Shown in pieces: positions 1 to 9,820 of a stretch of DNA of 64,000 nucleotides. Positions within the stretch are counted from its first letter, which is position 1. Every line of letters begins with the position of its first letter. The notes beneath the pieces were generated by a model. It was given only the letters and a program-made list of their open reading frames with translations, ran no database searches and was not told the DNA's origin. Source of the stretch: an uncultured Balneola sp. (GTDB lineage Bacteria > Bacteroidota > Rhodothermia > Balneolales > Balneolaceae); contig CAJXQC010000003.1 of the NCBI GenBank assembly GCA_913058495.1, positions 1 through 64,000 of the forward strand, read 5' to 3'. The position numbers and the translations under genes were made by a program.

Positions 1-46
1 AGATGTAGAGAGGTCTCGTGGGCTCGGAGATGTGTATAAGAGACAG
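1..46 (+). other. Residual Illumina Nextera adapter (P7 tail AGAT + i7 index GTAGAGAG + GTCTCGTGGGCTCGGAGATGTGTATAAGAGACAG)
   Basis: Positions 13-46 match the Nextera Read 2 transposase adapter including the 19-bp Tn5 mosaic end AGATGTGTATAAGAGACAG (28-46); 5-12 GTAGAGAG matches the N707 i7 index as written in the primer; 1-4 AGAT is the end of P7. Confidence 0.98.
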
Positions 47-1023
47 ACATTAAACAGCCCTTTGGCTCCTGCATTTCTGGCCAGATCATATTCAAAATCG
101 TAACCACCCATTTCTTCTTTTGATCGGCGATATGCTAATATCACATTATTAGCACCCATTCTGGCTGATTCTGATGCGGCATCCATAGCTGTATTCCCGC
201 CGCCAATTACGATCACGGAATCCGGGACCCTGACTTTGTGCTCAGTCATGCGGAGTTCTTCAACAAACTCTACTGCTCCGATCACATTTTCTTTATCCAC
301 TCCGGGGAGATCAAGATCAGCAGTTGGACCAAGACCAACTCCGATAAAAATGGCATCGTAATCCTTTTCAAGATCGTTTAATTGCTCTTTTGTAGTAATG
401 GCTTTGCCATAATGGATACTGAATCCAAGCTGATCTTGCAGATATTCAACTTCATCAAGAACTTCTTTGTTGGTGATCTTATAAGGAGCCGTTCCGTGTA
501 CAGCAAGCCCGGAAGGCTTGTTTTTAGCTTCAAAAATATCCACAGAAAAACCCAAAGTTCGAAGTTCACATGCACATGAAATTCCTGCAGGTCCGGCCCC
601 AATTACGGTTACTTTCTTGCCATTATCTTTGCCGGGTTTGAATATTTCTTTTTTTGATTTTATAACTTGATCAGTGGCAAAGTTCTGCAATCGTCCGATA
701 TCAATGGGTTTAACATCCTGATGGTTATAGACACAAGCTCCCTCGCACAGCACTCCGGTAGGGCAGACTTTTCCGCAGGTATTGCCAAACCAGTTTTTAT
801 CGAAGATCGTTTTTGCAGCACCTTCAGCGTTTCCTGTTTGAATTTGTTTTATAAATAATGGAATGTCAATTCCGGTTGGGCAAGCAGTGACACATGGAGC
901 ATCATAACAAAACAAACAGCGCGAACTTTCATAGAACGCTTCTGTCTTGTTCATCAGCGGTTTTTTCTGAGCAAAGTTTTTACGAAAGTCTTCGCTGGAT
1001 TCCGGTCTTTTGTATTCTGCCAT
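47..1023 (-). CDS. preT: NAD(P)-dependent dihydropyrimidine dehydrogenase small subunit (PreT-like; FAD/Fe-S oxidoreductase), C-terminus truncated by contig end
   Basis: Reverse-strand open frame from ATG at 1023: MAEYKRPESSEDFRKNFAQKK..., Cys motifs CLFCYDAPCVTACPTGID and CGKVCPTGVLCEGAC, FAD motif VTVIGAGPAGISCACELRTLGF, KPSGLAVHGTAPYKI. Absent from ORF track because it runs off the edge. Next to other pyrimidine catabolic genes. Confidence 0.87.
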
Positions 1024-1073
1024 AAATAAATCCTGTTGATCACTGATTAATTTGAATTGAATGAACTGGTTAA

Positions 1074-1940
1074 TTAGAGTTCAGTGAGTTTATCATATGT
1101 TTCAGGTCTACGATCTCTGAAGAACTGCCAGGTTGATCTCACTTCATCGATCATATCCAGATCAAATTCAGCTACTAATAATTCATCTTTGTCTTCTGAA
1201 GCTTCAGCGAAAATTTGTCCCCGCGGATCCACAAAATATGAGGTTCCGTAAAAACGACCGAGATCCCAGGGCTTTTCTTCACCCACTCGATTGATACATC
1301 CCATGAAATAACCATTGGCTGCCGCATGAGCAGGTTGTTCCAGTTTCCAGAGATACTGAGATAATCCTTCTACAGTGGCAGATGGATTATAAACGATCTC
1401 AGCTCCGTTCAGACCAAGAATTCTGGCTCCGTCAGGGAAGTGGCGATCATAACAAATATACACACCAACCTTAGCATACTTGGTCTGGAAAACGGGATAA
1501 CCGAGATTGCCGGGCTTAAAGAAAAATTTCTCCCAAAATCCGGTAGTGTGAGGAATATGATTTTTGCGATACTTACCGAGATAAGTTCCATCAGCATCAA
1601 TAACAGCTGCGGTGTTATAAAAAACCCCGGCTTGTTCCTTTTCATATACAGGGACAATAATCACCATTTGGTACTTCTTAGCATATTCCTGCATCATCTC
1701 AGTTGTTGGACCGGGAACAGTTTCTGCTGATGCGTACCATTCTTTATCCTGTCCCGGGCAGAAATAAGGCGTATTAAAAATTTCCTGCAAACAAAGAATC
1801 TGAACACCTTGCTTTCCGGCTTCTTCTATATATGGAATATGCTTATCGGTCATGGCTTTCATGATCTCTTTGATGCTTCCTTCTCCTTCGGTCATAGGAA
1901 GACTCATTTGAATAAGACCTGATTTAACTTTTCTTGGCAT
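1074..1940 (-). CDS. Beta-ureidopropionase / N-carbamoyl amidohydrolase (nitrilase superfamily)
   Basis: Nitrilase-family motifs: LCLQEIFNTPYF (Glu), YRKNHIPH (Lys), VGVYICYDRHFPDGAR (Cys). Confidence 0.9.
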   Translation of the reverse strand: MPRKVKSGLIQMSLPMTEGEGSIKEIMKAMTDKHIPYIEEAGKQGVQILCLQEIFNTPYFCPGQDKEWYASAETVPGPTTEMMQEYAKKYQMVIIVPVYEKEQAGVFYNTAAVIDADGTYLGKYRKNHIPHTTGFWEKFFFKPGNLGYPVFQTKYAKVGVYICYDRHFPDGARILGLNGAEIVYNPSATVEGLSQYLWKLEQPAHAAANGYFMGCINRVGEEKPWDLGRFYGTSYFVDPRGQIFAEASEDKDELLVAEFDLDMIDEVRSTWQFFRDRRPETYDKLTEL

Positions 1941-2003
1941 AATGTTTCTTTATTTGTTTTCAGTTTAATTGGCAGATCGGGTAAAAACTATCTGCTGAAA
2001 TTT

Positions 2004-3389
2004 TTAGATCACGTAGGATGTTTTTCCGCGCTTCACGAATTGTCCGCTACCGGGTTCTAAATGACATTCTTCATTTTCGATGGCGATTTGTCCACGGAGC
2101 AATACCGTCTCTGTTTTTCCGGTTACTTCCCAACCTTCATAGCTCGAATAATCTACATTCATGTGATGGGTGTCTTTTGAAATAACATGTTCTTTTTCAG
2201 GATCAAAGATCACGATATCTGCATCAGTTCCAACAGCAAGTGTACCTTTCTTTGGATACATTCCGAAAATTTTAGCCGGATTGGTGGCAGTTACTTCAAC
2301 AAATTTATTGAGTGAGATTTTTCCTTTCTTAACTCCTTCCGAAAAGATCAATTCCATCCGATGTTCAATAGCGGGATGTCCATTCGGAATCTTTGAAAAA
2401 TCATCTTTCCCCATTTTCTTCTGTTCCCAGGTAAAAGGGCAGTGGTCTGTTCCGATCACATTCACCAATCCCTGCTGCAAACCCGACCAAAGTGCTACCT
2501 GATCTTTTTTCTCCCGAATAGGAGGACTCATTACCCATTTTGCTCCCTCAAAATCATCTTCATAAACAGAAGCATCGACCAGTAAATACTGAGGACAGGT
2601 TTCCACAAATATGCGTTGATTTCTAAGTCCCGCTCGTTGAACGGCATTGAGCGCGCCTTCGCAAGTCATGTGAACAATATACCCGGTACATCCTGTGTAA
2701 TGAAGCATATCAGTAAAACGAGCGCTCGCTTCGGATTCAGTAACTTCAGGCTGTGAAAGATAATGGTAGAGAGGAGCGGTCTTTCCTTCCGAAAGATGTT
2801 TGGCAATCAGAGAATCAATTACGTCGCCGTTGGTGGCGTGTACTGTAACCAATCCACCATGCTTCTTAACAACTTTCATGAGTTGGATCATTTGTCCGTC
2901 ATCGATCATTAAGGCTCCTTTGTAAGCCATAAATGTTTTGAAAGATGTAATTCCTTCTTCTTCGATGAACTCCACAATTTCTTTGGCTACATCATCATTG
3001 AAATCGGTAACTGCCATATGATAGGAGTAATCACCAATGGCTTTGCCTTCTGATTTTTTTTGCCAGGTTTTTAAAGCGTTTCTGAGGGTGTCGCCCTGCG
3101 TTTGGAGGATGAAATCAATGACAGTGGTAGTTCCGCCAAAAAGAGCTGCACGTGTTCCGGTTTCATAATCATCGCTGGAGTAGGTGCCCATAAAAGGCAT
3201 ATCCAGATGAACATGAGGATCAATACCGCCCGGTAATACTAATTTGTTGGATGCATCAATGATTTTATCAGCTTTAAAGTCCAGATTTGCTCCGATAGCT
3301 GAGATCTTTCCATTTTCTACATAAAGATCAGCGATGTAATCTTCTGATGCAGTGACAATTCTACCATTTTTAATAAGTACTGATGACAT
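2004..3389 (-). CDS. hydA: Dihydropyrimidinase (hydantoinase family)
   Basis: VLPGGIDPHVHLDMPFMGTYSSDDYETGTRAALFGGTT, SFKTFMAYKGALMIDD (carbamylated Lys region), IGTDHCPF. Confidence 0.94.
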   Translation of the reverse strand: MSSVLIKNGRIVTASEDYIADLYVENGKISAIGANLDFKADKIIDASNKLVLPGGIDPHVHLDMPFMGTYSSDDYETGTRAALFGGTTTVIDFILQTQGDTLRNALKTWQKKSEGKAIGDYSYHMAVTDFNDDVAKEIVEFIEEEGITSFKTFMAYKGALMIDDGQMIQLMKVVKKHGGLVTVHATNGDVIDSLIAKHLSEGKTAPLYHYLSQPEVTESEASARFTDMLHYTGCTGYIVHMTCEGALNAVQRAGLRNQRIFVETCPQYLLVDASVYEDDFEGAKWVMSPPIREKKDQVALWSGLQQGLVNVIGTDHCPFTWEQKKMGKDDFSKIPNGHPAIEHRMELIFSEGVKKGKISLNKFVEVTATNPAKIFGMYPKKGTLAVGTDADIVIFDPEKEHVISKDTHHMNVDYSSYEGWEVTGKTETVLLRGQIAIENEECHLEPGSGQFVKRGKTSYVI

Positions 3390-3401
3390 AATACAATTAT
3401 A

Positions 3402-5147
3402 CTAAGTGAGAATTTCTTCGGTTTCTGTCCCGGTTTGATGATCCCTCATTAAATAGTAATAGAGAATAAACGCTACCCCGAAACCTGTAAACCATGATAA
3501 ACTATATAAATAACTCAGGGATGGAATCCAAAACCCGATAAGGGCTGTAAGTACACCCGCAGCTAAAGCAAACATTGCTGCTTTATTAAAACCTGATCCG
3601 CCATACGAGTATTTACCTTCAGGTTTATAAAGTTCATAAAGAGCCAGAGTCTTTTTGCGAATCAGATAATAATCACAAAGAAGTACTCCTAAAACGGGTC
3701 CCAGTAATCCGCTTACAAATACAAGAATAGCTCCGATATCATCGGCAAGCCACCATGGACATGTAATAATTCCAACAACTCCGGCGATAATTCCACCGGT
3801 TCTGAAGTTTAATTTTTGTGGAATTACATTGGCAATTGCATTTGCAGGCGCTATTATATTCGCGGCGATATTGGTACTTAATGTGGCAATTATCAAAGCG
3901 ATCTGAGCAAAAATAACTATTCTGGGATGTTCAAATTGAGCGACTAAAGAAACAGGATCCCATGGCGTATCTTCCACGATCATAACATCTTTGAAGGAAA
4001 TGATAGCAGCACAGGTCACAAAAATGGCTACGAATGAATAGAAAGTCATGGTGGTAGGTAATCCTAAAAACTGACCTTTAATTTGGTCGGTCTGGTTTTT
4101 TGAGAGACGCGTAATATCAGCGATACTGATTGCCATTGTAGCCCAAAATCCAACCATAGCTGTAAACCAGATCAGGTATGTCCAGATCGTTGGTTGTGAA
4201 TTTGAAGCAGAATCTTCAGCAAAAACAGATATTGTACTGGAATAAACTCCGTCTGCATTTTTAAACTGAACCAAAACAGGTTCTCCACCGGAGGCATAGC
4301 TTTTAGAAAATGGAATTGAAATCTTTGATGAGATCGAAGTGATGGGTTGCCAGCCAAGGTCGTCATATCCTGAAGTTGTTGGAATCTTGACAGAAACTTC
4401 GGAAGCTTTTGCATTTCCATCCAGATCAGCAACTACATTTAAATTTAAAAGATATTCTGAAGAGTTGGATTCTGAGACCTGTAACGAAGCTGTAGTTTTT
4501 TGAAGCTGAGCTCCCTGATCCAGAACAGCAGAAAAACTGCCTGCATTATTATATCCCCAGCCAATCAGGATCAGACCGATCAGAATGAGAATCGGTGCTG
4601 AGTAATTTTCCAGCCATTTTATGGACTCTGTTCCTTTCCAGATAAAATAAATGTTGATACACCAAAACAGCCCAAAACATATGAATTTCCCAAGATCCAA
4701 TTCCAGAGAGCCAGACTGTCCCGAAATAATATTCCATATAGAATAAAAAGCTAAACCACCGATCCAGGTTTGAATTCCGAACCAACCACAGGCAATAATA
4801 CCACGAACCAGAGAAGCGATATGAACACCGTAGATTCCAAATCCGGCTCTTCCGAAAACAGGAAATGGAATTCCGTATTTCACTCCGGCATGTCCACTGA
4901 GAACCATAGGAATCGTAATCACTAAATTTGCAATCGCGATAATAATGAGTGAAGCCTGCCAACTCAATCCGGATAAAATCATGTTGGAAGCCAGCAAGTA
5001 AGTAGGAATACATACCGCCATACCAACCCAGATCGCTGTCATATTCCACATCGACCAGGTTCGGTCTTCATGCGGAAGTGGAACCATATCTTCACCACTT
5101 AATGGAGAAGATTCTAATTCTGCAGGTAGTTTAAGGTTTTCATTCAT
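3402..5147 (-). CDS. NCS1-family nucleobase/cation symporter with a ~107-aa soluble insert
   Basis: Multi-TM protein with NCS1 hallmarks (WNMTAIWVGMAVCIPTYLLAS, HAGVKYGIPFPVFGRAGFG, TAMVGFWATMAISIADITRLSK); embedded in pyrimidine operon. Confidence 0.9.
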   Translation of the reverse strand: MNENLKLPAELESSPLSGEDMVPLPHEDRTWSMWNMTAIWVGMAVCIPTYLLASNMILSGLSWQASLIIIAIANLVITIPMVLSGHAGVKYGIPFPVFGRAGFGIYGVHIASLVRGIIACGWFGIQTWIGGLAFYSIWNIISGQSGSLELDLGKFICFGLFWCINIYFIWKGTESIKWLENYSAPILILIGLILIGWGYNNAGSFSAVLDQGAQLQKTTASLQVSESNSSEYLLNLNVVADLDGNAKASEVSVKIPTTSGYDDLGWQPITSISSKISIPFSKSYASGGEPVLVQFKNADGVYSSTISVFAEDSASNSQPTIWTYLIWFTAMVGFWATMAISIADITRLSKNQTDQIKGQFLGLPTTMTFYSFVAIFVTCAAIISFKDVMIVEDTPWDPVSLVAQFEHPRIVIFAQIALIIATLSTNIAANIIAPANAIANVIPQKLNFRTGGIIAGVVGIITCPWWLADDIGAILVFVSGLLGPVLGVLLCDYYLIRKKTLALYELYKPEGKYSYGGSGFNKAAMFALAAGVLTALIGFWIPSLSYLYSLSWFTGFGVAFILYYYLMRDHQTGTETEEILT

Positions 5148-5167
5148 CCGATAAAGTTTAGTTACGA

Positions 5168-6514
5168 TTAGTCACAGTATTCATCCGCAATAGAAATTGC
5201 TTGTGAGATGATGTCGAGCCCTTCATTAATTTGTTCTTTAGTTATACAAAGCGGGGGAGCGGTGAAGATCCAGTTCCAGCGCACAAAAGTGAACATACCT
5301 GCTTCTCGGATCTTTGAAGCCATACGATTTGTGGCTTCCATTTCAGATGGTTTTGCATTCCAGGGCGTAACGGGTTCTTTAGTGTCACGGTTTTTAACCA
5401 ATTCAATGCAACCAAGTAATCCGGTGTTGCGATAATCGCCAATAGAAGGATGTTTTTCCTTGAGTTTTTCAACTTTCTGTTCCATGTAAACGCCCATGTT
5501 AGCGGCATTGGCAACCATCTTTTCTTCCTGAATGATTTTTATGTTTTCCAAAGCTGCTGCACAGGAAACAGCATGAGCAGAGTAAGTGAGTCCAATTACC
5601 AAAGGGTTATCATCAAAATGTTTAGAAATAGTATCGGTCAAAATTACAGCTCCAAGTGGCAAATATCCCGATGTTAATCCCTTTGCTGTACAAATTATAT
5701 CAGGTGTAACACCGGAATGGTCGACTCCAAACATTTTCCCGGTTCTTCCAAAACCGCTCATGGTTTCATCGTCAATGAGCAGAATACCATATCTGTCTGC
5801 TATTTCACGAAGAAGTTTCCAGTAGTTAGATGGGTATTTAATACAACCCGAAGATCCTGATTCACCTTCAATTAAAATTGCAGCAATGCTATCAGGATTT
5901 TCATACTTAATAATATTCTCGATGTTTTTTGCAGCCATTTCTCCACATTCTTCCATCGATGAGGTGTTCCAGGGACAACGATAGAAGTAAGGATTTTCGA
6001 CATGAACAAATCCCGGAGCAATTTGATCATCTACCGGAAATTTTCTTGGATCTCCTCCTGCTGAAATTGCTCCATATGTTGCTCCATGATACGAGCGATA
6101 ATGAGAGATAATTTTGTGTCTGCCGGTGTACATTCTGGCAACTTTAATAGAATTTTCTACAGCTTCAGCCCCACCTAAAGTGAAAAACGTTTTTTTTAGG
6201 TTTCCGGGAGTTATTTCAGCAATTTTTTTGCCCAGTTTACCTCGCACTTCTGTTGCCATTCCAGGATATACGTAGCTTAGTTCCTGCATTTGTCTGGAAA
6301 CGGCCTCTGTAATACGTTGATCTCCATGACCAATATTTACATTCATCAGTTGAGATGAAAAATCGAGGTATTTCTTACCATCACGATCATAGAAATATAC
6401 TCCATTAGCACTTTTGGCATTCACAGGATTTAAACCTCCCTGCTTAGCCCAAGAAAAAAGAGTGTATTCCAGATTATCATTTAGAATTTGCTTGTCAGAT
6501 GATTGTGAAGACAT
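5168..6514 (-). CDS. Class III aminotransferase (probably beta-alanine:pyruvate/2-oxoglutarate transaminase)
   Basis: PLP motif LLIDDETMSGFGRTGKMFG...CTAKGLTSGYLPLGAV; operon context implies beta-alanine as substrate. Confidence 0.87.
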   Translation of the reverse strand: MSSQSSDKQILNDNLEYTLFSWAKQGGLNPVNAKSANGVYFYDRDGKKYLDFSSQLMNVNIGHGDQRITEAVSRQMQELSYVYPGMATEVRGKLGKKIAEITPGNLKKTFFTLGGAEAVENSIKVARMYTGRHKIISHYRSYHGATYGAISAGGDPRKFPVDDQIAPGFVHVENPYFYRCPWNTSSMEECGEMAAKNIENIIKYENPDSIAAILIEGESGSSGCIKYPSNYWKLLREIADRYGILLIDDETMSGFGRTGKMFGVDHSGVTPDIICTAKGLTSGYLPLGAVILTDTISKHFDDNPLVIGLTYSAHAVSCAAALENIKIIQEEKMVANAANMGVYMEQKVEKLKEKHPSIGDYRNTGLLGCIELVKNRDTKEPVTPWNAKPSEMEATNRMASKIREAGMFTFVRWNWIFTAPPLCITKEQINEGLDIISQAISIADEYCD

Positions 6515-6809
6515 TTAAAAAAGGTTTCGGGTTTCGGATTACGAGTTTTGGTTTGTAGGCATATATTAGCTCAAAAGTTTGATGATTCAGTATTCATTAT
6601 TTTTTTAGATTCTGTTGCTAATAGGTACTGCACCTAATTAATTGCCCTTTAATATGATTTCCTAAGTAATTGTTAGGAAGTGTGACTGCAACTTTTACAC
6701 AAGCATGTGCAAATTCTTTAGTACGTTTTAAAAGTTGCTCCTTCATAATCAGGATTATTTTGTTATCTGAATCAAATAATCAATAGTAAAAATTCAATCA
6801 TCAATTAAT

Positions 6810-8285
6810 TCAACTCATCCAATTTGTACGGGCTTCGGCATTCCATTTAATCGATGTCTTTTTATTCTGAGTCCAAAACTCAATAGAACTTTTACCGGTA
6901 ATATCACACACTCCAAATTTTGAGTCATTCCATCCGCCAAAAGGAAAGGGTTCTCGTGGTACAGGAACTCCAATATTAACTCCGATCATACCCGCACTGG
7001 CTCGTTCCATCACTTCTTTTGCTGCACCACCACTTTGAGTAAATACTGCAGCAGCATTTCCATATCCGGAGCTGTTTTCAATTGCAATAGCTTCATCCAG
7101 GTCTTTAGCTCTGATGATAGAAATAACCGGACCGAAAACTTCTTCTTTGGCAATGGCCATATCCGGAGTTACGTAGTCAACAACAGTTGCCCCAACATAA
7201 AAGCCACCTTCGCTACCTTTTACAGTTGCGTTTCTGCCATCAACGAGCACTTTTGCACCGGCGGCCTCAGCTTCTTCAATATATTTTTCTATTCGTTCTT
7301 TGGCTTCTTTGCTGATCACGGATCCAAGGTTATCGCCCGGAACTATTTTCTTAGCTTCATCCACCATTCGTGCAACAATATGATCTACTTTATCAACTCC
7401 AACCATTACAGCAGCTGCCATACAGCGTTGCCCGGCGCAACCAGACATTGAAGCGATTACATTCGAAGCCGTCATTTCTTCATTAGCATCCGGCAATACA
7501 ATTAAATGATTCTTAGCACCTCCTAAAGCCACACATCTTTTAAGGGAAGAAGTTGCTCGTTTGTACACAATTTTTGCCACTTTAGTAGAACCCACAAACG
7601 AAACCGCTTTAATTTCAGGATGATCGCAGATGGCTTCTACAATTTCTTTACCACCATTTACAATATTGAAGACTCCATCAGGTAATCCGGCTTCTTTTAG
7701 CAATTCAGCAATTTTGACTGCACTTACCGGAACAACTTCGGATGGCTTCAGGATCATACAATTTCCAAGAACGATCGCATTTGGGACTGTCCAGTGCGGA
7801 ACCATATTGGGAAAGTTAAAAGGAGCGATGGAAGCAACCACACCCAAAGGTTTTCTGTCGATACGAACTTCTACTCCACGGCTTACTTCCTGAACTTCGT
7901 TAGTTATGATCTGCGGCATGGAGCAGGCAAATTCCGTTAGCTCAATACTTTTTTCAACTTCTGCTTTTGATTCTCCCCAAGTTTTCCCGTTTTCAGTATG
8001 ACATATTTCTGTTAGCTCATCCATATGCTTTTCGAGCAATTCCCGATATTTATAGAAAACCTGGACTCGTTCTTTTAGTGTTCGGCCTGACCATTCGGGA
8101 AATGCATTTCTTGCAGCTTGCACGGCGTCATCCAGCTCTTTTGATGAAGAAAGAGGCACACTTGAAATTCGGGACCCATTAAGAGGACTTATTACATCAA
8201 GTCGGGGAGAGCCGTTTGAGACAAACTTTCCATTAATAAAATTATGAGTAGTTTCATCGATCTTAGTAGCCATAGCACTATGCAA
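6810..8285 (-). CDS. mmsA: CoA-acylating (methyl)malonate-semialdehyde dehydrogenase
   Basis: ALDH family, FNFPNMVPHWTVPNAIVLGNCMILKPSE, CAGQRCMA catalytic Cys, KEEVFGPV; operon context. Confidence 0.9.
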   Translation of the reverse strand: MHSAMATKIDETTHNFINGKFVSNGSPRLDVISPLNGSRISSVPLSSSKELDDAVQAARNAFPEWSGRTLKERVQVFYKYRELLEKHMDELTEICHTENGKTWGESKAEVEKSIELTEFACSMPQIITNEVQEVSRGVEVRIDRKPLGVVASIAPFNFPNMVPHWTVPNAIVLGNCMILKPSEVVPVSAVKIAELLKEAGLPDGVFNIVNGGKEIVEAICDHPEIKAVSFVGSTKVAKIVYKRATSSLKRCVALGGAKNHLIVLPDANEEMTASNVIASMSGCAGQRCMAAAVMVGVDKVDHIVARMVDEAKKIVPGDNLGSVISKEAKERIEKYIEEAEAAGAKVLVDGRNATVKGSEGGFYVGATVVDYVTPDMAIAKEEVFGPVISIIRAKDLDEAIAIENSSGYGNAAAVFTQSGGAAKEVMERASAGMIGVNIGVPVPREPFPFGGWNDSKFGVCDITGKSSIEFWTQNKKTSIKWNAEARTNWMS

Positions 8286-8434
8286 TTATGATATTTACAT
8301 TAGGGAAAGCCATTAATTAACCAATAAATGAAAAGAAATAAAAAAACTATTTCTGAAATCAGATATGCACAGGGCGTAATTTTGTCGTAATCAACTGCTG
8401 TATAGCGATGCTTTGAAGAAATGAAGGAAAACAA

Positions 8435-8466
8435 AAAAGGGACGATTCACAAGAATCGTCCCTTTA
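8435..8466 (-). terminator. Rho-independent terminator
   Basis: Perfect 13-bp stem AAAGGGACGATTC-ACAA-GAATCGTCCCTTT (8436-8465), followed on the minus strand by a T-rich run; downstream of the minus-strand amidohydrolase operon. Confidence 0.85.
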
Positions 8467-8494
8467 AATTCAAACATTCAAAAATGGAGTTTAA

Positions 8495-9820
8495 TTAACC
8501 ATCCACTTTAGTTGGGTTTTTATTAACACCCGGAGTTCTGTTTAGAAACTCATCATATAATTCAGTATGTCTGCTTGTCATCGGGATTTTATATCCGTCG
8601 ATGAAAACATCCAGAATTTTTGTAGAAGTCTGGAAAGGATCTCCGGTAGAAACAAAGATATTTGCTTTCTTACCTACTTCGATGGAACCAAGCTGATCGC
8701 CCACGCCCATGATCTCAGCAGCATTGATCGTAATGGCCTTTAGCGCTTCTTCCTTACCCATGCCATAAGTAGCTGCAAAACCAGCGTTGTATGGAAGGTT
8801 ACGAGAATTCTCAGTATCCATTGTTCGCAGAGCAACTTTAATTCCTGCTTTCTGCATCAAGCCCGGATTTTTGTATGCCATATCGTAAGCATCAGAACCG
8901 CGGGTTGGTGTTGAAAGAACAGGTCCTGTAATAACAGGAAATCCGGCTTCAGCTATTTCATCTGCTACACGCCAGCCTTCAGCCACACCTGTAAGAACTA
9001 CATTTTCGTAGCCGCGCTCTTCAATCCATTCCAACGCACTCAGAATATCTTTAGCGGAGTTTACTTCTATGTAAAGCAGCACTTCGCCGTTTACAACTTT
9101 GGCGAGAGCTTCCATCTCCGGATAATACCGGGCAGCATCAGATTCTTTGATCTTTGCATATAGTTCTGCTTTATCAAAAGCATCATTGATTGTTTCCTGA
9201 GCTTTTTCACGAGCTTTCTCGATCTGTTCAGGAGTTCTTCGTCTCCAACCGCGTTGTGCGGAAGAAGGAAAGTTCATAACCACGCCTTTAGAACCTGCAA
9301 ACATCTGATCCGGAGTGTAACCGAAAAGACTGATAGTTGCAGCTGTTCCCGGAAGCGGGCCACCTGCCGGCATAGTTAAGGCTGAAGTTACACCACTAAC
9401 TCTTGTAACCGGAATAGCTACTGAATTTGGGTTAACAGCTGTTAAAGCCTGCATATTCGGTGTTATTTCACCAAATTCTCTGAAGTCATTAGCTTCGGAT
9501 ATACTGCCGATCTCTGATAGACCTAGGCGTGTTCCTGAATCGATCATTCCCGGATAGATCTCCTGTCCGGAATAATCAATAACCTGAGCATCGCCCGGAA
9601 TGTTGATGTCAGCTCCAACAGCTTCAATAATACCATTGTTAATTATGATGGTACCATTTTCTATAACTCCGTTTGTTACGGTATAGATCTTAGCATTGGT
9701 CAATGCAAATTTTGAATTATCGGCTCGTACTATTCCCCCATCATTTTGCGCAACGGCAAATAATGGCAGCAGTACAAGTACACTTAATATGGATATAAAT
9801 TTTTTCATTTGGTTCCTCAC
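8495..9820 (-). CDS. Exported amidohydrolase-like protein lacking HxH metal motif (putative pseudoenzyme)
   Basis: Signal peptide MKKFISILSVLVLLPLFAVAQ; amidohydrolase N- and C-terminal architecture (ITINAAEIMGVGDQLGSIEVGKKANIFVSTGDP) but YPGMIDSGTRLGLSEIGS replaces PGxIDxHxH. Confidence 0.84.
   Translation of the reverse strand: MRNQMKKFISILSVLVLLPLFAVAQNDGGIVRADNSKFALTNAKIYTVTNGVIENGTIIINNGIIEAVGADINIPGDAQVIDYSGQEIYPGMIDSGTRLGLSEIGSISEANDFREFGEITPNMQALTAVNPNSVAIPVTRVSGVTSALTMPAGGPLPGTAATISLFGYTPDQMFAGSKGVVMNFPSSAQRGWRRRTPEQIEKAREKAQETINDAFDKAELYAKIKESDAARYYPEMEALAKVVNGEVLLYIEVNSAKDILSALEWIEERGYENVVLTGVAEGWRVADEIAEAGFPVITGPVLSTPTRGSDAYDMAYKNPGLMQKAGIKVALRTMDTENSRNLPYNAGFAATYGMGKEEALKAITINAAEIMGVGDQLGSIEVGKKANIFVSTGDPFQTSTKILDVFIDGYKIPMTSRHTELYDEFLNRTPGVNKNPTKVDG

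Noticed and set aside
28-46. Tn5 mosaic end AGATGTGTATAAGAGACAG, superficially a transposon terminus
   Set aside because: It is contiguous with Nextera index/P7 sequence at the exact contig end, so it is library adapter and not a genomic transposon.
4549-5049. 166-aa minus-strand ORF rich in W/Y/S
   Set aside because: Out-of-frame ORF inside the NCS1 permease gene; the permease frame has clear family motifs.
7035-7451. 138-aa plus-strand ORF
   Set aside because: Antisense within the semialdehyde dehydrogenase gene; low-complexity S/N/F content and no recognisable domain.
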